In this document: in pieces, positions 1 to 6,912 of the stretch | Layout of the letters: the number at the start of each line of letters is the position of its first letter | How positions within the stretch are numbered: position 1 is the first letter of the stretch | NCBI RefSeq assembly: GCF_004167675.1 | Contig: NZ_SEZQ01000001.1 | From: Aliivibrio finisterrensis_A | Lineage (GTDB): Bacteria > Pseudomonadota > Gammaproteobacteria > Enterobacterales > Vibrionaceae | Direction: 5' to 3' (one strand) | Length of the DNA stretch: 64,000 nucleotides | Position numbers and translations under genes: made by a program | Notes under the pieces: generated by a model | What the model saw: only the letters and a program-made list of their open reading frames with translations | Told to the model about the DNA's origin: nothing | Databases searched by the model: none

Positions 1-165
1 GCGGTACTCTTCATCATCAGGGCCTTGGAACCAACCCTCACCAAACTCAAGTTCAGTTTCGTCCCCTTCTTCAGGGCAAGTATGATAAGCCGAAACAAGT
101 TGGGCACCTTCAAAATTAAGGGTGATGGTTTCGCCCCATTCTACAACGTATTGTGCATCTTCCAT
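1..165 (-). CDS. Acidic hypothetical protein, N-terminal part
   Basis: An open frame on the minus strand starts with ATG at 165 and runs off the left edge, giving 55 residues and no stop. An AAAGG ribosome site lies about 10 bases upstream. The visible part begins MEDAQYVVEWGE and is rich in Glu and Asp, with a GEGWFQGPDDEEY stretch at the edge. There is no signal peptide or membrane segment. I do not recognise the family. It lies downstream of the MFS transporter gene on the same strand and could be co-transcribed with it. Confidence 0.6.
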   Translation of the reverse strand, partial: MEDAQYVVEWGETITLNFEGAQLVSAYHTCPEEGDETELEFGEGWFQGPDDEEYR

Positions 166-188
166 TGTTTATTACCTTTCGCAATTGT

Positions 189-210
189 GGTGCGCATTGT
201 AACGCGCACC
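189..210. other. Intergenic hairpin downstream of the MFS gene
   Basis: GGTGCGC at 189-195 pairs with GCGCACC at 204-210 around an 8-base loop. There is no T-run on either side, so it may stabilise or partly terminate the minus-strand transcript rather than act as a full intrinsic terminator. Confidence 0.4.
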
Positions 211-228
211 CTTCGTAAATCCTACCGC

Positions 229-1389
229 TTATTCACCAGCAACCATTGGACGGTGTTGGCGCATGCTTGCTAGTAACATATAGATAGCGGTTGCTAGTAA
301 AATTGCAAATAAGTAACTCATTAAGCCTTCAGCAGTATGCATCAATGTGTTTGCTAATACCGGGCCACATACAGAGCCAATACTGTAGCTAAATAGCATC
401 ACCTGTGTTGCAGATACAATGTATGACTCATCTAATGTATCGCAACCCAAAGAGATAGCGATAGGGTATAAAGCAAATGCTGCCATACCAAGAAGAACCA
501 GTGCCGTTGCAAGTACCGCAGTGTTATCACTTAACGTAGTTAAACCAATAGCGAATACACCAAGAATACAAAATAGCGCCATCAATAATGTTTTACCTAA
601 ATGCTTAGATAAGTAAGACACAAGTGGTTGAACCGCCATTCCACCAAGAACAATCAGCGCCATTAAACTACCAATTTGCGTAGTGTTAATGTTTCGATGT
701 TTTAGTTCTAAAGGCATTAAGCCATATACCGCACCAAGTAATAAACCAGAGACTACGCATCCCATGATTGATGCTTTGTTTAGTTTTAAAATTTGCTTAA
801 GGTTTAATACATTATGATGTTGTACTTGTGGTTGTGCCCCTTTACCAAATAGTAAACAAGCGATAGCCATCATGATTAAACCGATGATCATGTAATAAGG
901 TAGTAACCCTTCGATACCGATAAAACCGATACCTAGCTGTCCTAATGATGAACCACCGTAAAGTGCGCCCATGTATAAACCAAGGCGTTTTGGACGACTT
1001 TCAGCATCGCCAATTAATAACCAAGATTCAACAACAACAAATACACCAGCTACCGCGATACCAGCAATAAAGCGCGCCGTCATCCATACCCATTCAATAG
1101 GCATAGAAGGAAGAATAACAATAGTTGCAGCAAGCAAAATTAAGAATAAAACAAACGCATTTTTATGCCCAAGACGAGCAACAAAGGGTTCGATTAATCC
1201 TGCACCTACAAGTAATCCGGCGTAGAAAGCACTGGCTAACCAACTGGCGTATTTCGCCTCAATCCCATATTGGCTTAGCATCAATGGAATAAGGCTCATT
1301 AAATAGCCTGATGCAATCGCAAATAAAGAAAGTGCAATCACAGGGATTAGTAGACCAGGTTGTGATTGAGTTGATGTTGTTGTGTTCAC
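229..1389 (-). CDS. MFS transporter, YcaD-like
   Basis: This 386-residue, 12-helix inner-membrane protein belongs to the major facilitator superfamily. It follows E. coli YcaD along its length: a VVVESWL segment after helix 4, a GLYMGALYGGSSLGQL segment, a GCVVSGLLLGAVYGLMPL segment at mid-protein, and FALYPIAISLGCD near the end. The substrate of YcaD is not established, so no substrate is assigned here. The start is GTG at 1389, preceded by GAGG at a good distance; no upstream ATG is in frame. A single-gene unit or one co-transcribed with the acidic protein at the left edge are both possible. Confidence 0.85.
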   Translation of the reverse strand: MNTTTSTQSQPGLLIPVIALSLFAIASGYLMSLIPLMLSQYGIEAKYASWLASAFYAGLLVGAGLIEPFVARLGHKNAFVLFLILLAATIVILPSMPIEWVWMTARFIAGIAVAGVFVVVESWLLIGDAESRPKRLGLYMGALYGGSSLGQLGIGFIGIEGLLPYYMIIGLIMMAIACLLFGKGAQPQVQHHNVLNLKQILKLNKASIMGCVVSGLLLGAVYGLMPLELKHRNINTTQIGSLMALIVLGGMAVQPLVSYLSKHLGKTLLMALFCILGVFAIGLTTLSDNTAVLATALVLLGMAAFALYPIAISLGCDTLDESYIVSATQVMLFSYSIGSVCGPVLANTLMHTAEGLMSYLFAILLATAIYMLLASMRQHRPMVAGE

Positions 1390-1735
1390 CGCAGTGCCTC
1401 AAAAAAAGTAATAGAAGTAAGTAGATTTTCAGCGACTATGAGGCTAATAAGTAGCCAAGTAAAACGAGTAATTTTATTGGTAAAGATAAATTTTTTTTAT
1501 CAATAAATGGTGTGCGAGAAAATAATGGATTATATAAAAATGTGATAAATGATATGGATTTAAATGGGAATGATAAACGAGTTCTAGCATTGGCTGATTT
1601 TTTAAAATGTCTTATATATCAGACAAGAATGTATTGCTGTTTCATAAATTTAAATTAGTATTCTTGCCTACTAAGGATTGTTATCTTGTTGTTTTTATTT
1701 GTATTTATCGTTTATTTTCTCCGTAAGGGAAAATC

Positions 1736-1813
1736 ATGCTTTATGTTGCTACTGTTTTTATTCCTGCCATTGTATTTTATGTTCTTTCTTTCATTGGAGT
1801 AAATGCAGCTTAA
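1736..1813 (+). CDS. Possible 25-residue membrane peptide
   Basis: ATG at 1736 opens a 25-codon frame ending in TAA. AAGGGA lies five bases before the ATG, the best ribosome site in this intergenic region. Apart from the first and last few residues the peptide is one hydrophobic stretch (VATVFIPAIVFYVLSFIG), enough for a single membrane helix. It has the size of known bacterial membrane micropeptides, but I do not recognise it as any of them. Coding status rests only on ribosome site and composition. Confidence 0.4.
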   Translation: MLYVATVFIPAIVFYVLSFIGVNAA

Positions 1814-1981
1814 GTATTTATATCTATGGAGCTGATTGGTGATCTTGTACTTCAAACTGAAGCACATCGTTTTTGTGGATTTTTAGTAAACGCAGGAGGC
1901 AGGGTCTGGATTTGAGTTTTAGTCGTGGGGTATTTCGAACACTCTTTTGTGTTGTGGTAAGAAATAACGATTACTTATTCT

Positions 1982-2014
1982 AATGGGTACCAGCTGGTTG
2001 TCGATACCCATTTT
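1982..2014 (+). terminator. Possible terminator hairpin
   Basis: AATGGGTA at 1982-1989 pairs with TACCCATT at 2005-2012, followed by TTTT on the plus strand. It could end a plus-strand transcript that includes the 25-codon ORF. On the minus strand it sits just beyond the stop of the EamA transporter gene and could serve that gene too. The loop contains the palindrome CCAGCTGG. Confidence 0.4.
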
Positions 2015-2042
2015 AATCAATCTAGAGGTTAGTTAGAAGCTA

Positions 2043-2897
2043 TTATTGATTACGTTTCTTTTCTAACTGTTGGTTTACGAATAAAGCAATAAGAATCAAT
2101 CCGCCTCCTAAGCTTAAACGTAAAATATCGGCATCACGATTCCAAATCAATAAATTCACTAAGATCCCCGCAGGAATAAGTAAGTTATTCATTACCGCTA
2201 ACACACCAACATTAACCAACGTAGCCCCTTTATTCCACATGAAGTAGCCAAGGCCAGAAGCTATGGTTCCTAAATAAATAAGTACGCCCCATTGTGTCGT
2301 TGTTGTAGGTAGCTTTTCTGTGTTGCCAAAAATAGCGTAGCAAACAGTAGCGACGATTAAGGCACCGATGAAAAAGAACCCAAACACGGTTTTTTGCTCA
2401 ATAGTTTGATCTTTCATTAATCGCTTATAGCAAACTTGGCCTGTCGCAAAACATAAATTAGCGCCTTGAACCATCGCAAATCCAAGTAAGAAACCTGAAT
2501 CAATGCCGTTATAGCGAATTGCAATCGCGCCTAAAGTAGCAATCACAGCACTTATCATAAAGTGAGGGTGAAATTTTCCTTCAAAAGCATCATTTAACAA
2601 AGTGATATAAATAGGTGTCATAACCGTGAACAGTAAGACTTCAGGAACGGTTAGGTATAGGAATGACTGGTAATAAAAAACGTACATTGAACCAAGTTGA
2701 ATAGCACCAATCAGCATAAGCTTGATGGCAATAGGTGCGGACACTTGTTTAGGGCGTAAAAATGGAAGAAAAACCAAAGTAGCTAACCCAATACGCATTA
2801 GTACAGAGAACCAAGCATCAACTTGTCCTGCGAGGTAAACTCCGATCAAGCTAAATGAAAAAGCCCAAAGAAGGGTAATTGAAAGTAAATATGACAT
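2043..2897 (-). CDS. EamA/DMT-family transporter
   Basis: This 284-residue protein has about ten hydrophobic helices arranged as two EamA (DUF6) repeats of five. Typical features are the N-terminal LLWAFSFSLIGVYLAGQ, VPEVLLFTVMTPIYITLLN in repeat 1, and SGLGYFMWNKGATLVNVGVLAVMNNLLIP in repeat 2. Members export or import amino acids, amines or metabolites; the substrate here cannot be read from sequence. It ends with a basic tail (QQLEKKRNQ). The start is ATG at 2897 with only a weak GGA upstream. It is a single gene on the minus strand next to the cassette region. Confidence 0.85.
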   Translation of the reverse strand: MSYLLSITLLWAFSFSLIGVYLAGQVDAWFSVLMRIGLATLVFLPFLRPKQVSAPIAIKLMLIGAIQLGSMYVFYYQSFLYLTVPEVLLFTVMTPIYITLLNDAFEGKFHPHFMISAVIATLGAIAIRYNGIDSGFLLGFAMVQGANLCFATGQVCYKRLMKDQTIEQKTVFGFFFIGALIVATVCYAIFGNTEKLPTTTTQWGVLIYLGTIASGLGYFMWNKGATLVNVGVLAVMNNLLIPAGILVNLLIWNRDADILRLSLGGGLILIALFVNQQLEKKRNQ

Positions 2898-3052
2898 GAG
2901 TAATCCATTAATAAAACCAATGGTAGTATTTTAAATGAGGTTTGCTATCAGTAAAGAAAAAGATAAGAAAAGCAGAGTGTAATGGCTTTATCCGTAGTTC
3001 ATGAGTCATCTCACTCATATGGACATGTTATTACATTGATTTACATATAATT

Positions 3053-3190
3053 TTAAAACAGAATTACAGTAGATTTACGTTCTTTAGTAATAGCTAGTAG
3101 TTCAAGATCTCTGAGTCTGTCCATCATCATTTCGTACGCTTCGGCAGGTACACAATAAATGCTGGCTCATTTCTGGATTGCATTGCCCAC
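3053..3190 (-). pseudogene. Broken Phd/RelB-type antitoxin remnant
   Basis: On the minus strand the DNA encodes NEPAF, then after a one-base frameshift CVPAEAYEMMMDRL and RDLELLAITKERK, ending in TAA at 3053-3055. This matches the C-terminal half of chromosomal Phd/RelB-like antitoxins, in which NEPAFYCVPAEAYE is typical. A missing T in the GCATTTATTG run explains the shift. The N-terminal DNA-binding half is absent and no toxin gene is adjacent. I infer a decayed toxin-antitoxin cassette at the left edge of the cassette array. Confidence 0.7.
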
Positions 3191-3237
3191 ACTACTTTGG
3201 TGTCCAATACACAGTTATATAGTCAAAGGAAGCATGT

Positions 3238-3750
3238 ATGAAAAAAAATTATCTAATTTCTCTGATTGCAGTTTTACTATTGAGTGGCTGTGTGAGTGTT
3301 ACAAAATACGATCCTCCGACTTCTGGGCCGACGGCAAACCTTCGGATCAAGTCACATGATGTTGTGACTGCATTTCAAGTCACGGATAGTAGTTGTGAAA
3401 ACATGAAAGAGCTGGCGGTGCTCGGCAATATACTTATGAACCGAACTGAAGAAGAATCAAGTAATGGCATGGCATGGTTATCCGGGAGTAAAGAAAAAAT
3501 AGAACCGACATATTATAAAGAGTTGGTGATTCCCGCTGGAAAGCCGTTCCATCTTTATTATTTTGGAGCCTCATCAGTGTCTTCGAAATACTGCCACGGT
3601 AATAAGATAATCGATGTAGAAGAAGGTGCTAATTATGAATTTTCTATGAGTTGCACAGTATTCTATGGTGTTAAGATATTTAAGGAAAATAATGTTTATA
3701 AGGGAGGAGTTGTTGGTTCTAGAATGCCAGAAAAATTCTGTAAAATTTAA
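3238..3750 (+). CDS. Small cassette lipoprotein (170 residues)
   Basis: The protein begins with a lipoprotein signal, KKNYLISLIAVLLLSGC, with Cys18 as the likely lipidated residue. The mature part is soluble with several Cys residues (SSCENM, YCHGN, MSCTV, FCKI) that may form disulfides in the periplasm. AGGAAG precedes the ATG by about six bases. It is followed by an attC site, so it is an integron cassette gene. The mature domain resembles the 10715 lipoprotein in layout (a short Pro/Lys linker, then a beta-rich domain with SC near residue 50). I do not recognise a named family. Confidence 0.75.
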   Translation: MKKNYLISLIAVLLLSGCVSVTKYDPPTSGPTANLRIKSHDVVTAFQVTDSSCENMKELAVLGNILMNRTEEESSNGMAWLSGSKEKIEPTYYKELVIPAGKPFHLYYFGASSVSSKYCHGNKIIDVEEGANYEFSMSCTVFYGVKIFKENNVYKGGVVGSRMPEKFCKI

Positions 3751-3797
3751 TGGTTCTCTAGCCAAAGCTGTTCTCTTCGAGAATACTGAGGTGACGG

Positions 3798-3912
3798 TAA
3801 ATAACTACAAAGAGTTTATAGTTGAATTTTTGATTTGTTCTTAATTTAGTGTTTCAGAACAACGGATTAGATAGGGTGGTGGCGTTGCCCTCTCCGTCAT
3901 TGGGCGTTAGTT
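3798..3912 (+). repeat. attC site, VCR type
   Basis: The right half, GTGGTGGCGTTGCC with TTGGGCGTTAG at 3900-3910, is nearly identical to Vibrio cholerae repeats. The left half is weaker, beginning about AAATAAC at 3799. It is the recombination site of the preceding lipoprotein cassette. Confidence 0.75.
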
Positions 3913-4100
3913 TATCTACAGTGCGCTTCTTCTTTGGTATTGCAGTGTTTGCGTTCAAGCAAGAATTTGGCGTATGTGGTTGTTGTCTTCAGTGAAAGAA
4001 CCTTGAGTTGCCTCTGAGTTTCGTCAACTCGGGCTAGAATTTTTGGACTGTTCAACTCTGTTGCGTCATGTTAGTCATTGGTTTTGAGGGAAGGGCGTTA
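3913..4100 (+). repeat. Degenerate attC with no gene (empty cassette)
   Basis: A second core site, GGGCGTTAAAT, ends at 4101 only about 190 bases after the previous one. A worn left half reads GCGTTCAAGCAAGAATTTGGCGT near 3950-3975. No credible ORF lies between the two core sites on either strand. This is either a cassette that lost its gene or one that carries only a promoter or non-coding function. Confidence 0.5.
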
Positions 4101-4138
4101 AATGGCTTTCATTTTTTCACTATAATATAGGTTTTGAT

Positions 4139-4678
4139 ATGTATTCAAAAACAACAGCTGTAATGTTTAGCTTATTGCTTTCAGGTTGTGCTTCAACACC
4201 ATTTGGTCAACTTGAAAAGCAGCATACGTTAACCAATGAATCTACCGCGGTAGTTAAAGTTTTTCCAAATAACTTTCAAATTGGCGTGTATGCAGGGGTA
4301 GAAAAAGAAGGTTACTTTATACCTGAAAAATTAATATATGACGACCAACCCTCTGGTGATTTTGCCGTATTAAATGTTCATGAAAATCAACTAATTGCAA
4401 TACTGGATGTTAAGCCTGCAACCAGTAAAAAACAGCGTCAAAAATTTTCAGCATGTTATGGGGGAGGGGATGTATATGTATTTGAGATCCCTTCGGAATC
4501 TGAACCTAAAGCGTATTATACCTATGCAATACATTATAGGTATAGTGGAGGTAGGTTAAGTATTAAAGCATATGATGACTTTGTAACATCTAAAGATGAG
4601 TTTTCTGAACAATACCCAAATATCATCGAATTAGAAAAATTAGAAGTTAAGACTCTTAAGCTTAAAGAAGGGTGCTAA
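4139..4678 (+). CDS. Small cassette lipoprotein (179 residues)
   Basis: The N-terminus YSKTTAVMFSLLLSGC is a lipoprotein signal with Cys17 as the likely anchor. The mature part carries FSACYGGGDVYVFEIP near residue 105-120 and a C-terminal KLKEGC. The CYGGGDVYV segment and the charged helical tail resemble the 9305 lipoprotein (PYGGADVYV, and a tail ending in DC), so the two may be distant paralogues. AGG lies about eight bases before the ATG. The expected attC after the gene is missing, apparently lost when an IS1182-like element inserted. Function unknown. Confidence 0.75.
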   Translation: MYSKTTAVMFSLLLSGCASTPFGQLEKQHTLTNESTAVVKVFPNNFQIGVYAGVEKEGYFIPEKLIYDDQPSGDFAVLNVHENQLIAILDVKPATSKKQRQKFSACYGGGDVYVFEIPSESEPKAYYTYAIHYRYSGGRLSIKAYDDFVTSKDEFSEQYPNIIELEKLEVKTLKLKEGC

Positions 4679-4763
4679 GCTAATTTTATATAGTAGGGGT
4701 GGAGTTATTTTTGTTCGTTTCCCTGTCTACATTGGCTTAAATGCTGTGCAGTGATAATCGTGT

Positions 4764-5033
4764 TTACTTTTTCTCTCCTCTGAGAGTGAAGCGGTTCATT
4801 TGTTTATTCACGGTGATGTTACCGAAAACAGGCTCAACACATCCAAGCCGCTTGCTGTTTTCCCGGAGATTTCTCATGCACTGAGGTTGATGAATACACT
4901 GTCGACAGTCGTTGAGATAGCCACAAAATAGGGACAAACATGTTTTGATTCGAGTGATCTGTTTTGAAGTTGGGCATAACAGTACTTCGTGGCGAATAAT
5001 TAAGATTAGATCACAAGTAGTTAGAGTGTTCAA
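4764..5033 (-). pseudogene. IS1182-family transposase, C-terminal remnant
   Basis: The minus-strand frame contains a cysteine cluster (LCPTSKQ, then DCRQC and PQCMRN) followed by KRLGCVEPVFGNITVNKQMN and RFTLRGEKK. This is the conserved tail of IS1182-family DDE transposases, in which VEPVFGNI contains the last catalytic acidic residue. The frame stops right after LRGEKK; reading one base over continues KVNT, as expected for the family, before homology is lost. The N-terminal two thirds are absent and no terminal inverted repeats are evident. It is a dead fragment inside the cassette array. Confidence 0.8.
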
Positions 5034-5131
5034 GCTTCTATTATGAAATTTTGATAGGCTCTGGGTTAAGAATGGGCGAGGGAGAAATCCTACAGCCTTA
5101 TTAACTGTTTCTTTGTTACTTGTGCAATATA

Positions 5132-5160
5132 TTGTACATTTTGTTTTTATGAATTATACT
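5132..5160 (+). promoter_or_regulatory. yefM-yoeB promoter and operator
   Basis: TTGTAC at 5132-5137 and TATACT at 5155-5160 are separated by 17 bases, a good sigma-70 promoter. TGTACA, the core repeat bound by YefM in E. coli, overlaps the -35 box. A second GTACA occurs at 5174-5178, downstream of the -10. This fits autorepression by the YefM-YoeB complex. Confidence 0.7.
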
Positions 5161-5197
5161 TGTTCAATATTAGGTACAACTCAATAAAGAGGTAATT

Positions 5198-5449
5198 ATG
5201 CGTATAGTTTCTTTTACTGAAGCCAGAAATGGTCTTAAATCTGTTCTTGATGGCGTGGTTAATGATGCGGACTGCACGGTTATCACTCGTCGAGATTCTG
5301 AAGATGCGGTTGTAATGTCTATGGACTATTACAATAGTTTAATGGAAACGATATATTTATCACGTTCTCCTGCGAATGCTGCTCATTTAAACAAATCAAT
5401 TGCTCAATACAATGCAGGTCAAACTACGGAAAGAGGCTTGCTTGAATGA
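5198..5449 (+). CDS. yefM: YefM-type antitoxin
   Basis: This 83-residue Phd/YefM-family antitoxin has the N-terminal DNA-binding fold (MRIVSFTEARNGLKSVLDGV), the ITRRDSEDAVVMSMDYYNSLMET core of the dimer, and a C-terminal toxin-wrapping tail. It neutralises the downstream toxin and represses the operon. AGAGG lies five bases before the ATG. Its stop overlaps the toxin start in an ATGA, typical of translational coupling. A promoter with a TGTACA operator lies just upstream, so the pair brings its own promoter, as is usual for toxin-antitoxin cassettes in Vibrio integrons. Confidence 0.9.
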   Translation: MRIVSFTEARNGLKSVLDGVVNDADCTVITRRDSEDAVVMSMDYYNSLMETIYLSRSPANAAHLNKSIAQYNAGQTTERGLLE

Positions 5450-5706
5450 GTCGAATGTTAGCTTGGACTGATGAAGCGTGGGATGATTATTTATATTGGC
5501 AAGGGCAGGACAAGAAAACACTTAAACGTATTAATAAGTTAATCATAGATGCAAAGCATTCACCATTTGAAGGCATTGGAAAACCTGAGCCATTGAAAGA
5601 GAACTTAGCTGGTTTTTGGTCACGTAGGGTTGACGATACAAATAGACTAGTTTATGTAGTAAATGATTCACATTTGACGATAATTTCTTGTCGTTATCAC
5701 TACTAA
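5446..5706 (+). CDS. yoeB: YoeB-type mRNA interferase toxin
   Basis: The 86-residue protein carries the YoeB signature: FWSRRVDDTNRLVYVV and the C-terminal SCRYHY. In E. coli YoeB the conserved Glu, the Arg of the RR/RL region and the last His and Tyr form the active site of this ribosome-dependent endoribonuclease. All are present here, so the toxin appears intact. It overlaps the antitoxin by four bases. In arrays such pairs stabilise neighbouring cassettes against loss. The attC that should follow is only half present at 5778 and is fused to a GNAT tail. Confidence 0.92.
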   Translation: MSRMLAWTDEAWDDYLYWQGQDKKTLKRINKLIIDAKHSPFEGIGKPEPLKENLAGFWSRRVDDTNRLVYVVNDSHLTIISCRYHY

Positions 5707-5777
5707 TTGAATTGCATACAAATGCATCAACACGATTTACTACACTTGACGTTGTCAGTTTGCCTGCGATTAGAGTC

Positions 5778-5825
5778 CAATAACAAGGCTTCAATGGGTT
5801 GTGCCTTTTCTAGGAAAGTTCAGGG
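5778..5825 (+). repeat. Left half of an attC site
   Basis: CAATAACAAGGCTTCAATGGG closely matches the left end of VCR-type attC sites (R'' then L''). No matching right half follows; instead the DNA turns into the coding tail of an acetyltransferase. I infer a deletion that joined the yoeB cassette attC to the interior of another cassette. Confidence 0.65.
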
Positions 5826-5828
5826 TAG

Positions 5829-5948
5829 TGGTCTAAGTCATTGGGCATGAGACAAGAAGCTCACTTTAAGGAGCATCGCTTCTTTAAGACTAAATGGTGG
5901 GATACTATCGCTTTAGCAGTTTTACGTAGCGAATGGGCACAGGCATAA
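5829..5948 (+). pseudogene. GNAT acetyltransferase C-terminal fragment
   Basis: An open stretch of about 40 codons starts after an in-frame stop at 5826 and ends with TAA at 5946-5948. It reads SLGMRQEAHFKEHRFF and then KWWDTIALAVLRSEW, the conserved C-terminus of RimJ/RimL-like GNAT acetyltransferases. The acetyl-CoA binding core is missing, so it cannot be active. The TAA overlaps the start of a complete attC (GCATAAC), so the 3' end of the original cassette is intact. Confidence 0.75.
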
Positions 5949-6067
5949 CAAGCGTTTAAGGCAGATCCCCAACGCTCGGCGTTTTCAACTCGGTTTAGCT
6001 TAGTGATTTCGGTGATAAGTTTGAGTGTATTGGTAGTGTTGTCAGCAACTTCATTGGGCGTTAGTTT
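5943..6067 (+). repeat. attC site, VCR type, complete
   Basis: It runs from GCATAAC (R'') and AGCGTTTAAGGCAG through CCAACGCTCGGCGTTTTC to TTGGGCGTTAG at about 6056-6065. The layout and length of about 125 bases match Vibrio repeats. It belongs to the cassette whose GNAT gene is now truncated. Confidence 0.85.
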
Positions 6068-6111
6068 ACCAATCAGAATAGCAACCTAACTAAACATACT
6101 TGGTGTGGTAA

Positions 6112-6411
6112 TTATCGCAGATGGTTTTGCGGCAATTGCGATTGTCCAAGAACAGCAACGACCAAAATAAAACCGTTTTCTTTGGTAAAGTAAGCTGTGT
6201 GCTTGCCGACCGGGAAGTAAAAACCGTTTTTATATATATCATTGCAGTTTCTACCTACTGCCGGATTTTCAGCGAGCATCTGAAAACCAGTAAGAAGAGT
6301 GTCTTTATATGAGCTCCACTGCATCTGGGAAAAGTTTGTAACAGTATAATTTTTGATTTTGTGTAAATGAGCCTGTGCTAATTTACTGAGTTTATATTTA
6401 CTCTTGTGCAT
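6112..6411 (-). CDS. parE: ParE-family toxin
   Basis: This protein of about 99 residues has the ParE/RelE fold signature: YKLSKLAQAHLHKIKNYT, a central NPAVGRNCNDI loop, GFYFPVGKHTAYF and the C-terminal VVAVLGQSQLPQNHL. ParE toxins poison DNA gyrase. The start is set at ATG 6411; an alternative GTG at 6429 would overlap the antitoxin stop and favour coupling. It lies on the minus strand, opposite to the other cassette genes, downstream of its antitoxin. Its partner is of Phd type rather than ParD type. Confidence 0.88.
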   Translation of the reverse strand: MHKSKYKLSKLAQAHLHKIKNYTVTNFSQMQWSSYKDTLLTGFQMLAENPAVGRNCNDIYKNGFYFPVGKHTAYFTKENGFILVVAVLGQSQLPQNHLR

Positions 6412-6418
6412 ACTTTGC

Positions 6419-6661
6419 TTACAACGCACTTAAGAAGTTCTCACCGTCAACTATATTACCTTGGGCTAGGTCTGCTTTTGCAGCCTCAAAGCAATGTTTT
6501 ATGTAATCGGCTTTCATAGCTTCAAGTTCTTCATAGTCTCTAATTGACATCACAACCACAGCATCTTTGTTGTTTTTACTAATTTTAACTGGCTCGCGTT
6601 GAGCGTTTAGAAGCAGTTCACCGAAATTACGTTTGGCATCATTTGCTGTTAATGTGTACAT
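6419..6661 (-). CDS. Phd/YefM-family antitoxin paired with ParE
   Basis: This 80-residue antitoxin starts MYTLTANDAKRNFGELLLNAQ, the Phd/YefM DNA-binding half, then ISKNNKDAVVVMSIRDYEELEAM and an acidic tail that should cover the toxin. The ATG at 6661 is preferred because GGAG lies eight bases upstream; a TTG further out would sit at the likely transcription start. It has its own promoter with an inverted repeat between the -35 and -10 boxes. The gene precedes and nearly abuts the toxin gene. Confidence 0.88.
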   Translation of the reverse strand: MYTLTANDAKRNFGELLLNAQREPVKISKNNKDAVVVMSIRDYEELEAMKADYIKHCFEAAKADLAQGNIVDGENFLSAL

Positions 6662-6692
6662 GGTTAAGCTCCAAGTCTGCAAGTACGGTATT

Positions 6693-6720
6693 ATTATAGA
6701 GTATCACTCTAAATGTGCAA
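6693..6720 (-). promoter_or_regulatory. Promoter and operator of the Phd-ParE cassette
   Basis: On the minus strand TTGCAC (6720-6715) and TATAAT (6698-6693) are 16 bases apart. The spacer contains AGAGTGATACTCT, an inverted repeat with five-base arms, placed where antitoxin binding would block RNA polymerase. Confidence 0.75.
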
Positions 6721-6753
6721 TTTAATTAAATCGTGCGATTTGTGTGAAAGATA

Positions 6754-6880
6754 AATTAACAAGCATTTAAGATGGATTACTAATACATGGCATTTTTCAT
6801 TCCATCGTTGGGTTTTGTGTTTAAAGTGGTATGGTTATGTTCAGTGGTGGCGTTGCTCACTACTTAATTGGGCGTTATGC
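6754..6880 (+). repeat. attC site, VCR type, complete
   Basis: It begins AATTAACAAGCATTTAAGATGG, has GTGGTGGCGTTGCTCAC in the right half, and ends TTGGGCGTTATGC. Length is about 127 bases. It lies upstream of the antitoxin promoter, so the toxin-antitoxin genes are inverted within their cassette. Confidence 0.88.
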
Positions 6881-6912
6881 ATTCCCTTAACTCAGAATAT
6901 AAGGATTGATTT

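Larger units (their letters stand above)
1390..2042. other. Long intergenic region between two transporter genes
   Basis: About 650 bases separate the two minus-strand transporter genes. It holds the possible 25-codon ORF at 1736-1813 and a hairpin at 1982-2012, described separately. The rest is AT-rich with no convincing gene, tRNA or repeat that I can see. The promoter of the MFS gene must lie in the left part, but I cannot pick clear -35 and -10 boxes. Confidence 0.5.

Noticed and set aside
25..273. 82-residue plus-strand ORF at the left edge
   Set aside because: It is antisense to the acidic protein and the end of the MFS gene, with unlikely composition.
2995..3020. Palindrome ATGAGT-CATCTC-ACTCAT as a cassette core or attI
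   Set aside because: It lacks the GTTRRRY core and occurs in a similar form near 38780 outside the array, so it is not evidence of an integron attachment site.
5543..5794. 83-residue minus-strand ORF over yoeB
   Set aside because: It is antisense to the well supported toxin gene and to the half attC.
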